This document shows positions 18,436 through 31,075 of a stretch of DNA of 64,000 nt, one piece after another. The position numbers were made by a program, and so were the translations under genes. Location of the stretch: contig BDDD01000048.1 in the NCBI GenBank assembly GCA_001972305.1, forward strand, positions 462,062-526,061, in the 5' to 3' direction. This DNA is from Cephalotus follicularis (taxonomy: Eukaryota; Streptophyta; Magnoliopsida; Oxalidales; Cephalotaceae). Below the pieces are notes generated by a model, which saw nothing but the letters and a program-made list of their open reading frames with translations, made no database searches and was not told where the DNA came from. Numbering within the stretch: position 1 is the stretch's first letter; each line of letters begins with the position of its first letter.

Positions 18436-20130
18436 ATGGCATCTCAGTTAGGCGCACCTCAAGTGAGGAGATTAGGTAGGATTTCGACAGCTCCCGAGAG
18501 ATATGGTTTTCTCTTGGAAGGGACTACCGAACCCAACGACATCGATGATGTCGAGCCTGTTAGCTACGAGGAAGCAGTGAAGAGCACTGATTCCAGGGCA
18601 TGGTTAAAGGCCATGAAATCCGAGATGAACTCCATGTATGCCAACCAATAATGGAACTTGGTAGATACACCCGAAGGGGTAAACCCTATTGGATGCAAAT
18701 GGATCTTCAGGAGGAAAATCGATGTCGATGGTAAGGTAGAGACTTATAAGGCGCAATTGGTCGTGAAAGGATATAGACAACAACATGGTATTGACTAAAC
18801 TAAGACTTTCTCGCCAGTCGATATGCTTAGGTCCATTCGGATACTGCTTCCTATTGCCGCTCATTATGATTATGAGATATGGCAAATGGATTTCAAGATG
18901 GCCTTCTGGAATGCCTGTCTTGATGAGGACATTTATATGTCCCAACCCGAGGGTTTTATATCTGAGGAGCATCCGCACAGAGTGTGCAAGCTCCAAAGGT
19001 CAATCTATGGCCTTAAGTAAGCATCCCATAGCTGGAACATCCGTTTTGACAAGGCCATTAAAACATTTGGCTTCATCAAAAACGTTGATGAGCCTTGTGT
19101 CTACCAGAAATAGGGTGAACCAGGAATCACTTTCTTAGTGATTTATGTGGATGACATACTACTCATAGGGAATGATGTAGGTATGTTCAAGTGCACTAAA
19201 GTATGGTTATCCAAGAACTTCTCTATGAACGATTTGGGAGAGGCATCCTATATTTTGGGTGTAAGGATCTATAAAGACAGATCTAATAGGTTGCTCAGGC
19301 TCTCCCAAAGACGGTACATTAGCAGAGTGTTGAAACGGTATGGCCTTGAGAATTCAAAACGTGGCCTATTGCCGATTGGCTAACGAATTGACCTCTCCAA
19401 GAGGATGTCTCCACAGATGTCGGAGGAGACGACTAGTATGAGTAGGCATCCATATGCTTTAGCTGTGGGCACCAACATGTACGCCATGCTTTGTACTAGG
19501 CCTGATGTCGCATATGCCTTAGGGATGGCTAGTCGATTTCAGTCTGATCTTGGTGAGAAGCATTGGGAAATTGTCAAGGGGATTTTAAAGTACCTAACGA
19601 GGACTCAACATACTTTCTTGACATATGGAGGAGACAGTGAATTGAGATTTGAGGATTATACAGACTCTAGTTTCAACTGTGATTTGGATGATCACAAATC
19701 CGTTTCAAGATTCGTATTCGTCATGAACGGAGGTGCTGTGAGCTGGCGGAGTTCAAAGTAGGAAACTATTGCAGACTCTACCATAGAGGCAGAATATGTT
19801 GCAGCCTCAGATGTCGCAAAGGAAGCTGTTTGGGTGCGAAAGTTCATTGTTGAACTCAATGTGGTTCCATCCATCGCACGTCCAGTTGTGGTGTACTGTG
19901 ACAACGATGGGGCCATTGCACAGGCCAAGGAGCCCAGGTCTCTCCACCGCTCCACGCATATATAGCTGTGGTATCACTTGATCAGAGAGATCATCGACAG
20001 AGGAGACATCACCCTAGAGAGAGTTGCCTCAGAGGAAAATTTAGCAGACCCACTGACCAAGGCCATGAACAGCATAGTACTCGAGTGGTATCGAAGTGCT
20101 ATGGGTTTAGGCTATAGGTCATCGTGGCTT
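18436..20130 (+). pseudogene. pol: copia RT and RNase H (Cop1)
   Basis: Mostly one reading frame with about eight stops. RT shows MDFKMAFWNACLDEDIYMSQ, SIYGLK and the catalytic YVDDILLIG (about 19141-19167). RNase H shows TRPDVAYALG, the SKSVSRF-like region, STIEAEYVAASDVAKEAVW, VYCDNDGAIAQAKEP and VASEENLADPLTKAM. Many stops lie at former Gln, Trp or Lys codons. In copia the RNase H lies at the end of pol, as here. The protein would copy element RNA to DNA in cytoplasmic particles. Confidence 0.92.
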
Positions 20131-20144
20131 GCCAAGTGGGACAT
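20131..20144 (+). other. polypurine tract region of Cop1
   Basis: CCAAGTGGGACAT directly precedes the LTR start TGTTAGATAGGG. Cop3 has the matching CCAACTGGGAGAT on the minus strand before its LTR. Confidence 0.65.
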
Positions 20145-22634
20145 TGTTAGATAGGGTTGTCCCTGCATGCCATGAGTGGTGGCTGTATGCAAATGTATAG
20201 ACAATCTTTATGTAAACATTCTTAATTCCATTATTGTTTTAAGTGCATTTTTTATTTTAAGTGGCAATTTGTTATATGTATTATCCCAAACCATAACACT
20301 GGATCAATAAATCACCATGTTAACTGAATACACATATAACAACCTGTCGACAAAGGGTTGAATCTTATGCCTAGGGAGGCTATGAGAATGATATCCTTAC
20401 TCCATTCTGACCAAACGTTCCAAGCATAGGTTCACTCTCTTGGGGCAATTGATAAACCATAAAGACTTGTCGTGTCATGCTTGCTCCTGATGTTGGGGAG
20501 GATGGATCATCTCATTGCCATTTGGGTTTACCCTAAAACTAATGTGGGGTGCATGCGCGGAGGTATGACACTGAACCGACCTACCATAGGATGCCTATTT
20601 GGAATGCTCGTACCTTTGTCAATAGGATTCCTATAGTCTCAGTAGTGTATAGTTGAAGGCGACTAGTAGATCATACATGATTTACGTTGTATCCTTAGAC
20701 CTGAGCGGCTGGAATGCATTGTGTAGTAAAGCATGGATTTGGTTTTCGCCTTCCCTAGCACTAGCCACATGCCGGCAAAAGGGTTGTCTCTGGGCCTTGT
20801 GGGAGATGCATTGAGATGTATGGGCAAGTGCGCAATATGGGATCATCACACCCGTACTGAGGGGTGACTACCTCTATAGCATTTATGTCCTTTGAGACTT
20901 AAATACTGGCCAGGTGTAGGCAGACTGGAATAAGAGCTTCCTGGGATGTCTATCAATAGTCTCAGTGCCTTCATAAATATTATAGTTATCGCGGTATTAC
21001 CTGGGGTGACATTAATCCAAACTCTAGTCCACGATTGGAGCCAAGGATGACGAGGGTTACATGACACATACACCGATGACTATGAGGAGAGTACAGGTTA
21101 TCTAGCTAATGTATGATAGATGTGTTACTCTTTTCCACGGATCTGGGGGTTATTGTAGATCACACCGGGGCCATCAAGGTAGTAGAATGGCTATTGGGGT
21201 GGTTGTACCAAAACCATGGGATGTTCTGAGAAATATATCATGGTACCAGAATCCAACCTGGCTTTCGGGTCCCGCCTGATTTTTGGAATCAGTTGATATG
21301 TGAAGAGACACATATCATTTAGTGAGATGATGGCATCTAGAGAGATGTTACTTGGCCTACGAATATTTATTTTGCTTGAGTTTATCATTTCTAATGATGG
21401 AAGTTCGAGCTGCACCATAAATAGTATATTCCGGGCTAAGGGGTAATTTTGTCATTTATGAATTATTTCGTAATTCATGGAGAGAGAGACCATTTGGGCC
21501 TAACCATAGCCTAGGGTGCCATTTTGATGGGCCGTCCCAAATTGGTGCCAAAATGATAGTTAATATGTGACTAGAAAGTTACATGTTAATTGGATGATAA
21601 CTTGTTAGTTTGTTGACTAGTCATTTATGTCAACTTCTAATTAGCACATGGTTTATTTAACTTGGGCTTAAATCATCCATTTGGCCAGCCTTTAAGAGGA
21701 TGAAAGGGAAGAGAAATGTGTGCATGTTCCTAGCTTCCTATTGGTAAAAGAAAAGTGATCAGGAGATATTTATATGTTACTTGGAGAGTAAGTCATTACA
21801 AGATTTTTTAAGATAAGTGACTTTGTCTTATTCTTCAACTCTTGTTCTTCTACTTATTCTTCCCTTTTGGCCGAATCTCTCTCTCTTCTTTCTCATCTCC
21901 ATTATCACCTTTCTTTAAGCTTCAATTCATGGAGATTTAGAGTTCCGTAGCTCAAAGAGAAAGAAGCAAAATTACTTACCACTTCACCCTCCATAAATCA
22001 TATTAGGTGGAGATTGTCAAAAAATCTCTTCCTAGTGTGAACTAGTTTTAGGAACTTTAAGGCAGCCACTTTGCCTTCATTAAAGCTTCAAGTCACCACT
22101 AAGGAAGGAGATTTTTTGAAGGAAGAAATCTTGGAAACCATCTTGAGGGACACACCAAATTTGGAGTGAAGGAGTTAAAGACTTTTTGTATGTAATTCTT
22201 ACTTCTCCTTTATTTTATTTAGTTTGTGGTGTGTGGGTTGGATGCAATGGCTTTGCCAAGCGATTACCCTGGTTTTCCATGTTTTATATATGTGTTTTAA
22301 GTGCAGTTTAATTTTTTTTTACAACAATTAGGGTATGGTTTTATGGTTTGGATACTATGGTGAATCAATTAAGGTTTATATGCACCTTGATTGATTTTAG
22401 GAATGTGACAATTCCTTAGGGTTTGAGTACCCTACCCAAATCCGAATCATGCATGTTTGGAAACCTACCAAGGCTTTATTTAAATGTCCAATTAGAGATC
22501 CTAGGATGAAATTGGGGCATTTACGGGCATTGGTTAAGGGTGGTTCCTTCATCGGAACATAAATTTTAAAATAGAGCACCCGTAACCCTAATGTCTTGAA
22601 TGTTTTTCTTCCGCTGCTTTCCCAATTTCCAATA
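20145..22634 (+). repeat. 3' LTR of copia element Cop1 (2.49 kb)
   Basis: It starts TGTTAGATAGGG after the purine tract. The end is TTTCCAATA where the 5' LTR end has TTTCTAACA, so the terminal CA has decayed. The first 1.1 kb (20145-21240) resembles the Cop2 LTR start (56495-57620). It lies inside LTR E2, which resumes at 22635. No target duplication can be tested because the left flank is lost. Confidence 0.88.
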
Positions 22635-24210
22635 ATGATGTGGTCTACACCCATAATTCTTCATGAAGGAAATGAAGATTGTGAATAGGTTATCTCATTA
22701 AGTCTCAACCATAACAAACCATCAATCATAGTCGTACCATAGCCGTGGCCCATAACCATATTTAAATTTAAAGGATAGGGACCTAACCATAAAGGATAAC
22801 ATAGGATCCTTCCGTCAAAACCATTTTAAACCAGTTTCCATAACCATTTTCTTGGTCCCTATCAGAGTTGTAAAATAATGGAGAGGAAGTCCAACTAGGA
22901 TATCCGCGTCTAGATATCCCAATTGAGCTATCCTAACCATTTTTTAAAACCATTTGTATAAAACCCCTTTTGTTGAAACTTTCTTTAAAGATTTACTAAA
23001 AAGTTTATTTGAAGATTAAAGGCATTAAAAGAGGATTCACATAGGCTACAAGGCCTTAGGGAGGCTTCCTATGGAATCCATTTGAAGATAAAAGAATTTG
23101 GGGGTGAAAACAGTGTAGTTTGGCTGAAACACAGCACTAGGTGTCGACGCTTTCATGCTAAGCATCGACGGTTAGCGTCTAAGCGTCGACTCTTTTGTGT
23201 TAGGCGTCGATGGGTAAGGTGTTGTGGCTCAAGCGTCGACTCATGCACTAAGCGTCAGCCGTTTACAATGCATAAGGTGTCAACGCTTTAACCGAAAGCG
23301 TCGATGGTTTGTCCATTTTCCCCTTAAGCGTTGACAGGTTCCATGTTTCATGTCAATGTGTTGCGCTGATTAACGCACAGAACGCAACGGATCACATAAT
23401 GCGTCGACGCTCAAACTGGGCGTTGACTTGCTGGGCACTGAAGAACACGTCGACGTGTAAGATGAACACGTCGATGCCCTGGGTTTTCTCAAAGCTGTAA
23501 AAATCGATCAAAACTCATTTAAACCGTTTACAATTTGATTCAAAGGAAGCTATAAGTTCCAAACATCAATTAAAACTCAAAAAACGGTTTTTAAACCATT
23601 GAAATCTATTCCTATAACACTTGGATCGAGAGAAAGCGAAAATTGGGTAAAAATTCCCAACTCTCTAATTTCTCTCAAATCTCCCTTTCAATTCGTTATT
23701 ACCCATACCCAGAACCCTAATTCATCCATCTAACAAATAATCATCAACCCATAGCATACCATCATGCAAATCCATAACAATATGAAAATCAAAGCATATG
23801 TAGAACCTACCTCAAATTGATTGAGACCAGAGAATAAGTTGCTTGAATCCTTGTTCTGCTTCTCCCTTCAGGTTCTATACTCTATCACGATCACAACGAC
23901 TCCTTCCTTGCTCAATTTCACCCACTTTCTCTCTCTAACTCACACTCTCTCTAGAATTGGAACGAGAAATGAAAATAAGAATAGAAAGAGTTGAACCGCC
24001 TATATATAGATATATGCTCCTTTAGGCGAAAATCTCAAAAACTATGATCAAGTTCGATTGAACCCCCACTACCCATAAAAAGTCATAAAAGGGGTAAATA
24101 CCCTATATCATATACAATCCATGTCATCCATACATACAATACCGTACAATACTATATAAGTACAAACAAAATACGTACAATTCCATACATATAAAAATCT
24201 GAGGCTTACA
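22635..24210 (-). repeat. gypsy LTR E2, truncated by Cop1
   Basis: On the minus strand it starts TGTAAGCCTCAG at 24210 and is cut at 22634 by Cop1. It is the reverse-complement relative of LTR E1 (55101-56494). Shared parts include the GGAAGCCTTCCTAAGGCC segment and the final block with AATGAGATAACC. It has a GTCGAC-motif cluster (23140-23480) and a donor-like TTGAG|GTAGGTTC near 23810. Confidence 0.8.
23140..23480. repeat. cluster of GCGTCGACGCTT motifs (LTR E2)
   Basis: About fifteen variants of AAGCGTCGACGCTT at irregular spacing, such as GTGTCGACGCTT, AAGCGTCGACTC and CACGTCGACGTG. E1 has the matching cluster at 55845-55985. Confidence 0.75.
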
Positions 24211-25890
24211 ACATGAATTCCTTTAACTGTTAACCTTAGACATAGATCTCACACACTCTAAACTTCTCTCCCTCCCCTCTCCCGTACCCCCCACTCTCTT
24301 TCTCTCTTTCTCTGCACAACCTCTCACTACACATATTACCCTTCTCCTCTAGCACTGTCGCCCTACCATCAACAAAAGGGAAGAAGATTAAGCTTCCTCC
24401 TTGCACCCACACCACAAATTGATGAACCTTGAAGCATTTAGAGAACACTAGACTTGAGTCTAGCCTCCGTTTTCTTCTAATTTGATCAACCCATAAGCTT
24501 CTAAGTGTTGGGAAGGAAATCTCCACAAAAAATGCTTAAGATTATGCACATATAAATTGTATTTGAGTGGTGGTATTGATTGTTATTGATTGAATTGGAG
24601 AATTGATTGAAAATGGATTCCTAGATCTAGTGACCTTCTAGCGGTCCAAATGACTTGATATCTTGATATGTCATCCCTAAACATGTCTAGATTGTTTCCC
24701 TAAAGTTTTGTTTCAAATAGATTTAAAAAAAGGTTGTGAAAATCAAAAGTTAGACCTTTTCGGAGCATTGTCGAAACTGCAGAAAGCTGCAGCGATTAAT
24801 AGCCGACTTTTAGGAAATACACTGCAGTCAACTACAGTGTATTGTCCTACAGAACACTATAATTTTACCTCAAAAAGCCTTATTTTGTGAGTTTTACTCG
24901 TTTTCTCAAACAGTTTTCAGCAACAGTCTTATGGGGCTCATTTATCAACCTTACAAACATCTTTTGTAAAACTTCAACAACGTTATTGAAGTATTCAACC
25001 AAATGGTTTGAAAAAATTAAAGTGTGACGATTTACGAAAGTTTTCTCCGAAATAGGTCGTTTAAAACTTTTCAATTGTTTTTCTCAAACGACCTCCAACA
25101 GGAGTCTTCGAAAGCTAAAATTACAACCTTTCAAACATATTTTAACTTGTCTACCAAAGGATTTGAACAAATGATTGAAATGGTTTAAACATGACTTTAT
25201 GGAGGTTTTGAATAGCTCACTTTAGCGGTTTTTCCTAAACCTTTCAACTAACTTCTTGACCGACTTAAATCACTCAAGATCTTTTTAAAACTATTTTCTA
25301 TCTTAGTTAGGCAGGTTTGATCTTTTGGTAAATTAGTTGATTGTACAGCACTTTCGATTGATATGATGGACCGACTGAATCGTTGACCATTAGATTGATT
25401 GACTGCTTGTGGGACTAGGGTTGACCCAATGATCGATTCGTCGTCTAGATCGATTGTGTATTCGTGTTGATGATTGTTTTATTGGTTGATACCATAGGTG
25501 TCTTAGCAATCTCTAATCAGGAATGCATGATGACAGTTGTCTATCTATGCTCCTACTCCCTCTGATTAGTCATTCGCCGCCTATTTGTCGACTGAACCCT
25601 TGTATTGAACGATAGTATTGTCAATAACCTAGTGATTGATTGATCGTAACCATAGGTACCTTTGTGATCTTTAGTCAAGTAAATGTGATCTCCCCGCTGA
25701 TTAGGCATTCGTTACCTATTCACTATCGATATTGTCACCAACTGATTGACTGACCGAGTATGACAATAGGTGTCAAGCGATTCTCTAGACAGGAAGCTAG
25801 GTGATGGTTACCCCATCTTTTCCCTCTACTTAGACTCTCACCCCCTATTTGCTATTTACCACCGATTGATTGATTGACTGTGACCATAGG
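24211..25890. other. sequence H, part 1 (old host of the solo LTRs)
   Basis: A C/T-rich stretch (24240-24350) is followed by AT-rich DNA without coding signal. From about 25480 to 25890 there are three to four imperfect units of about 120-150 bp, each containing ACCATAGGTG, then a CTCTAGTCAG-like part, CACCTATTTG and GATTGATTGA. It continues after LTR K at 30378 and after LTR I at 36008. By its U5-like look it may be an old gypsy LTR; I cannot assign a family. Confidence 0.45.
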
Positions 25891-25915
25891 TGTAATAACC
25901 CCGGACGGCGGGAGT

Positions 25916-27571
25916 TAATGGGTGTCGTTAGGTCGAATCAAAATTACCCTAATCTAACAATTTAGCAAGTGGAAGTAGGGATCGTTCCCATGAAGATCTG
26001 AAAGGAGATGCTATAAAAATAAACTTAGGATGCAACTAAACAAAAATAACGAATACGAAATTAATTTAATCTAAGTTAACAATGCAAATAAAATGAATTG
26101 AAAAGAGGATTGGTTTTGAATTAAACTACTCTACTGAGAAACTAAATAATTCAGAATAAATAAATAATGTAAACTAACAAAATAAATAAATGAGAAAAGT
26201 GACATGAAACAACAATCACATAGATGTGAGAATCCCCTCATGTATATATATATATTCAAATTCATGGCACAAGTTTAAGTTTAGCACAGAAAATTTACCG
26301 AATTAACCTAGGTACAACCTATCCTGTCAAACCTCGATACTCTCAAAAGGTTGATCGGTTAAAGGGTGTCTTTGGTTAACACAGCAAACTAGTGATTTAG
26401 CCTAAGTACAACCTATCCTGTCACACCTTGATACTCTCAAAAGGTTGATTTGTTAAAGGCGGTCATTGGTTCAATCACATAAAAAGATATTGCATGATAT
26501 AGATGAAATAAAGCTACTAACAATAAATCATCAAAACATATTTTATATATTAAAAATTTTTCTCATCAATGTTGCCACTACACTAACAAGAAAAAGTGTC
26601 TTATAAACATGAAATTAAACTTGAAACCAAAACTGAAATATATATATAACATGAGTTCATCTACATCTAGGGATTAGAAAAACTTAGCCGAACATGATGA
26701 CAATGATAGCAGAAATTTTCTTCAAAAGATTTGTCATTAAAACCAGCCGCTTTCCTCTACTGCCGTCTCTCCTTTTCTCGCCTGTGTTTCTGTCTATTTG
26801 TGTTGCAGCTCCCTTTTTTTAGTTCGCTTTATGTAGTATATATATATTATCCAACTAAAGAAACCTAATTCAATTAAAAACGTGGTCTGATTCATGGACA
26901 CTGGTTGCATGGCCGCATGTGGGCTGATTGAAGAATAAAGCGCATCATGGTTGAAAAGTTGAGGGGTGTTGGATTTCTCATATGCGCATGGACGCATGGG
27001 CTTTGCATAGATGGCATGTGAGAGATGCAAGGCTGGCGGATGCATTGTGATACGCTGGACTCGGTAGATTGGTTATTGGTTGGAGATGTATGGGATGATT
27101 CCTTGCATGCATGCATGTATGGCGTGTTAGGCTGCATGGATGCTGGCTTCGTTAGTTGCATGGGCGCTGCAGTGTATTGGCTTGGCATGAGGATTTGATG
27201 ACACGTGGCGGTTGCTGGGTTGATGTCATTCAATATTTATTTTCTTGCAATATCTCTTCATCGGATTCTCAAAATGAGTCGGCCCAAGAAGTAAAAGTGC
27301 TCCAAATAATTTTATGAACAAAATGAGCCCAATATTCAATATCTTCTGAGCTTGAAATTTTGACTTCTCTCTCTTAAGTGGGTGCATTCTTTAATCGATC
27401 GTTGACTTTAAACCACTTTAACTCGAAAAGTAACGTTTTAGCTTCATTTTCTCTTATTCCGCAATAATGAGATAATACCTAAAAATCAAATAAATACAAC
27501 TACAGTAGTCTATTCTACGCATAAAAAGATAATAAATAAATCATTAAAATCACACATTTTTATGCTTATCA
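25916..27571 (-). repeat. solo LTR K1 inserted in K
   Basis: It is flanked by GGAGT on both sides (25911-25915 and 27572-27576). Removing it restores the end of LTR K. On the minus strand it starts TGATAAGCATAAAAATGTG, very like LTR C (TGTTTAGCATAAAAATGTG). Its end has decayed to ...CCATTA. The end-proximal segment AAGTGGAAGTAGGG resembles LTR C's GCAAGTGCACGG end region. It is 1656 bp long and has no coding region. Confidence 0.8.
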
Positions 27572-28977
27572 GGAGTCGTCACAGGTCATAATACAGAACC
27601 TAACATAACTTTATTAGCTAAAAACGTGGCGGTCATAACATATCTGAAAACTGATCAAAACTTAAAACTTAACATATTCGGAAAACTTAAACATGTTCCA
27701 AAAGTCAATTAAAAACATAAACTAAAAGCAACATATTGTTTAAAAACCCATCATATTAGAAAACATAGCATGATCACACTCCTAGGGGACCCTTGACATA
27801 TGGTGGACATTTCTCTCATTCACACTTTCCTCCGTTGCTCCTGATAACCTGCTGCATGGAAACAAAAATGCGGCTGAGAAAACCTCAGTACAGAATATAA
27901 AACATTAACAATAATTTAAAAGCAGTAAGATTTCAATAAAACTCTTAACAGAAATCTTAAGCAGTAAACCATTTAAACGTTCATTTCATAAAACCCAATT
28001 TCATAACTTTCGAAACATATACGAAATATTTCAAAATCACAATTTCATAATTCTTACTGAGCCACATAGCATATCACATATCAGAAACATATATGGCAAG
28101 GGAGGCACTAATTCCACATGCCCATTAGAATTGAAGTGTACGACACTACACAAGTCAATTCTAATATCATATCATATCACACATTGCATATCTTATCACA
28201 TATGCCATATACTAGAATTGATTCATACGCCTCTATCATACATAACGGATCCATAAATCCACCTCATTGGATTTATTCATAACATACACAGACGCCTTAG
28301 ACTAATCACACCGCTACGGAAGTGTCATATCCCCGTGCCAGGCCTACGACATGCCTATGGTACGCCCCATAGGTGGGTACAAATACTCAGTATTTTATCA
28401 CTTCCAAAACATTGATATATCAAAATCAATTTAGAAACACATAAAATATGTTTTTTCAAAACATATTCAAAAATCTTTATCAAACGATATGATTTACATA
28501 ACATACATTTCATAATCGGAGTATCAACTCATTTATTTCCCACCATAATGAGAGGATCATAACATATAACATATCATAACATATCATAACATAAGATTAA
28601 AGTCAGGAACATTAAATTCGTACAATGTCAAACCAACTTTATTTTCCAGAACATATTAAATTCATAAACATAACTGAGTTCATAAAACCGAAGGAACATA
28701 TCACAAAAGCAAAACTGATTTTCATTCAATAAAACCAGATGGCCAAAGAGCGATAGAAATCCGTACCTTATGCGTTCACAGAAGTACTTATGAATAGATT
28801 GTTAATTCAAACTCCCCTTTGAAGCACAACAATCTAAAAGACACAAAACATTCATATAAGGGTCTGAGAATCATTAGAGACATAAAACATATTCATTACA
28901 GTGTTTAGAAAAGACCCAGATTGATTCGAAGAGCAAACGAATCAAAACAAATGAAAATAGGAATTTCTGGGCAAAAC

Positions 28978-29205
28978 AGCTGACTGTTACAGAGCTCCAG
29001 TTTACTGTGGAAGCTTGGCAGTCGACTAATCATCAGGGCCAATCAACTACACAAACCAGACTATAGGCAGTCGACTGTGACAGAGGTCCAGCTGACTGTG
29101 CAAAGCAAGGCAGTCGACTGTTTCATAAGGCAGCCGACTACACAACCCACAACAGCCGACTGTCCATAAAAACAGCCGACTGTCCATGAAAACAGCCGAC
29201 TGTTC
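28978..29205. repeat. cluster of CAGYCGACTG palindromes (LTR K)
   Basis: About ten copies or variants, including three near-tandem CAGCCGACTGTCCAT units at 29150-29205. It lies about 1.17-1.40 kb from the LTR start, the same distance as the second cluster in J, D and L. Confidence 0.75.
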
Positions 29206-30377
29206 TGGATGACAAAACAATAGAAACTTAGCATTCCAATGCAGAGACTTGTCTAAACATGTATAACTCGATACCATAGACCTATGAACGTATACATCCG
29301 ACTTTATATGATGTTTATACAGTGTAAAAACACAGAATTGACATGAAGAAGTATATAAACAGTGATTAGCTTCAAGAGACAAGAGAGACCTCTAATCATA
29401 TGCATACATATTAGTCCAATTTTTCTATCCATTAACATTTACAGATATTAAAACCAGATTACAACATGTCTATGATGTCTAAAACATGCTGACAGTTTGA
29501 CAAACCATGACAAAATACAATTACAAGAATCAAAGCCAATAGGACACTAACAACCTATAAGCATATGAAACCGATTAACAAAGTGAAACAAACCATTACA
29601 ACAGAGATTACTAACCTGTAATGGTATTACAAACACAGAAACCGTATGAAGAAACACCACAATTTTTTGATCACTCGGCTGTACACAGAAGCAAAAGAGA
29701 AGAGAAAACAAAACAAATATACAGCCTAAAAGCTTGCCAAATGAGTGCATAACCAAGACAACACAATAAAGGGACGAAATCATAAAATACCAACCTGATT
29801 TTGATGAAACAATGTATGAAGAACACAAAGAATTTTCCAATTGTCACACACGGCAATGGCAGGCAAAAGAGAAACTGATGGCATAATACAATGAACCAAA
29901 ACAACTCTTAAACAGAAAGATGGAGGGGATTTTGGGATAGATAAGGAAAAAGAAGTACAAAAAGTGTGAGGAAGTTACGAGAGGGAGAGATTTTTGGGAG
30001 AGATAGAGATAAGAAGGAGAGAGATTCGGGTGAGAGTTAGAGAAAGAGAGAGTTACGGGAGAGGGAGGGAAAAAGAAAGAAAGGGAAAGAAAGGGAAAGA
30101 AATAAAAAAAAATTAGAAAGTAAAAAGATTTTGTTTTAATAAATTTAGAATTATCAAAGCTGATTGTTAAAATAAGATAAAATAAAGACATAAACATAAA
30201 CCACTCCAAAACATTCACATACAAACATACCCAAAGTTAAGGCTGGTATCAATCAGCCCGAAACACATAGGTCCAAACACAGGGCAAACGGACTTCATAA
30301 CAACATAAGTTAAAAAGCCCGAAAACAAACAGGTTAAAAGTCTGTAAAACATGCATACGAACAAACAGGGTATTACA

Positions 30378-30579
30378 ATAGTCGCTTTAGCGATCTCTAG
30401 TCAATAAGCTAGGCGATGGGTATGTACATGTCCATCTGTTTACTCTGGTTAGATATTCGCCACCTATTGTCTATTGATATTGTTATTGATTGATTAATTT
30501 CATCGTATTGGTCATAGTAGAGACACATCATGCTTCTATTCAGAAACCAAGCGATGTTGTATGCATCCACCAGTCTCCT
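30378..30579. other. sequence H, part 2
   Basis: It continues the 120-150 bp H units interrupted at 25890 (GCGATCTCTAGTCA, CGCCACCTATTG, GATTGATTAA). It ends in the target duplication CTCCT of LTR I. Confidence 0.5.
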
Positions 30580-30683
30580 TGTAATGACCAGAATTTTCAT
30601 TAGAGATATTATTTATGGAAATATGATTGCTATTTTTAGGTTGGAAAATGTTTCAAGGGACCCGTACTATGACCCTAACTCTC

Positions 30684-30773
30684 GACGGGGTTTGGGGGTT
30701 CCGCTCTCTGGTAAGCGGACGGGGAGTCCCGCTTCCCGGAAAGTGGGCAGGGGCTTAGGGGCAACGCCCCCGA
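30684..30773. repeat. GC-rich double-hairpin island (LTR I)
   Basis: It holds CCGCT...AGCGG and GGGGCAACGCCCC stems, in the same order and position as in the A/B LTR (8381-8472, opposite strand). Confidence 0.7.
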
Positions 30774-30778
30774 AATGT

Positions 30779-31075
30779 AGTCGAAAGTTGGCTAAAGCGC
30801 TAATGGTGTGCGATTAAGCGGCGACGATTTGGACGTCAACCGTCGATGCTTAGACCTCTTCTAACACCGGTTAAAAATAGGGGGTTTTCAAGTTGGACAA
30901 ACTTCTCCAACCAACGACGCTTCAGTGAAAGCGGCGACACTTTGAAGACAAGCGTCAGTGCTTCAAGTTCAACAACGATGCTTTAAGAACCAATGTAATG
31001 TTGACTTTGAACAAGACACGTAAGCGATGACGCTTCAATCTCAAACATCAGCGCTTTAGCCTACATGTTGTCTCT
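30779..31075. repeat. cluster of AAGCG-GTCGAC-CGCTT motifs (LTR I)
   Basis: About ten variants such as AAGCGGCGACG, ACCGTCGATGCTTAG, AAGCGGCGACACTTT and AAGCGTCAGTGCTT. They start about 200 bp from the LTR start, as in the A/B LTR. Confidence 0.65.

Larger units (their letters stand above)
25891..30377 (-). repeat. solo LTR K (gypsy), split by K1
   Basis: On the minus strand it starts TGTAATACCCTG at 30377 and ends CCGGGGTTATTACA at 25891. About 2.83 kb remain after removing K1. The flanks are ATAGG (25886-25890) and ATAGT (30378-30382), a five-base target duplication with one change. It joins two parts of the H repeat units, supporting insertion there. It has a CAGYCGACTG cluster (28978-29205), a donor-like TAAG|GTACGG near 28766 and an acceptor-like TTTCCATGCAG near 27855. 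No internal coding region is present. Confidence 0.85.

Noticed and set aside
24236-24526. 96-residue minus-strand ORF in sequence H
   Set aside because: A C/T-rich stretch gives the frame; no recognisable domain and no second copy.
28978-29205. CRISPR-like array of short palindromic repeats
   Set aside because: Spacing is irregular, repeats are only about 10 bp, and the setting is a plant LTR. No cas genes occur.
29547-30224. Overlapping minus-strand frames of 77-126 residues that look hydrophobic
   Set aside because: They lie in the U3/leader part of solo LTR K over a GA-rich stretch, overlap in several frames and show no domain.
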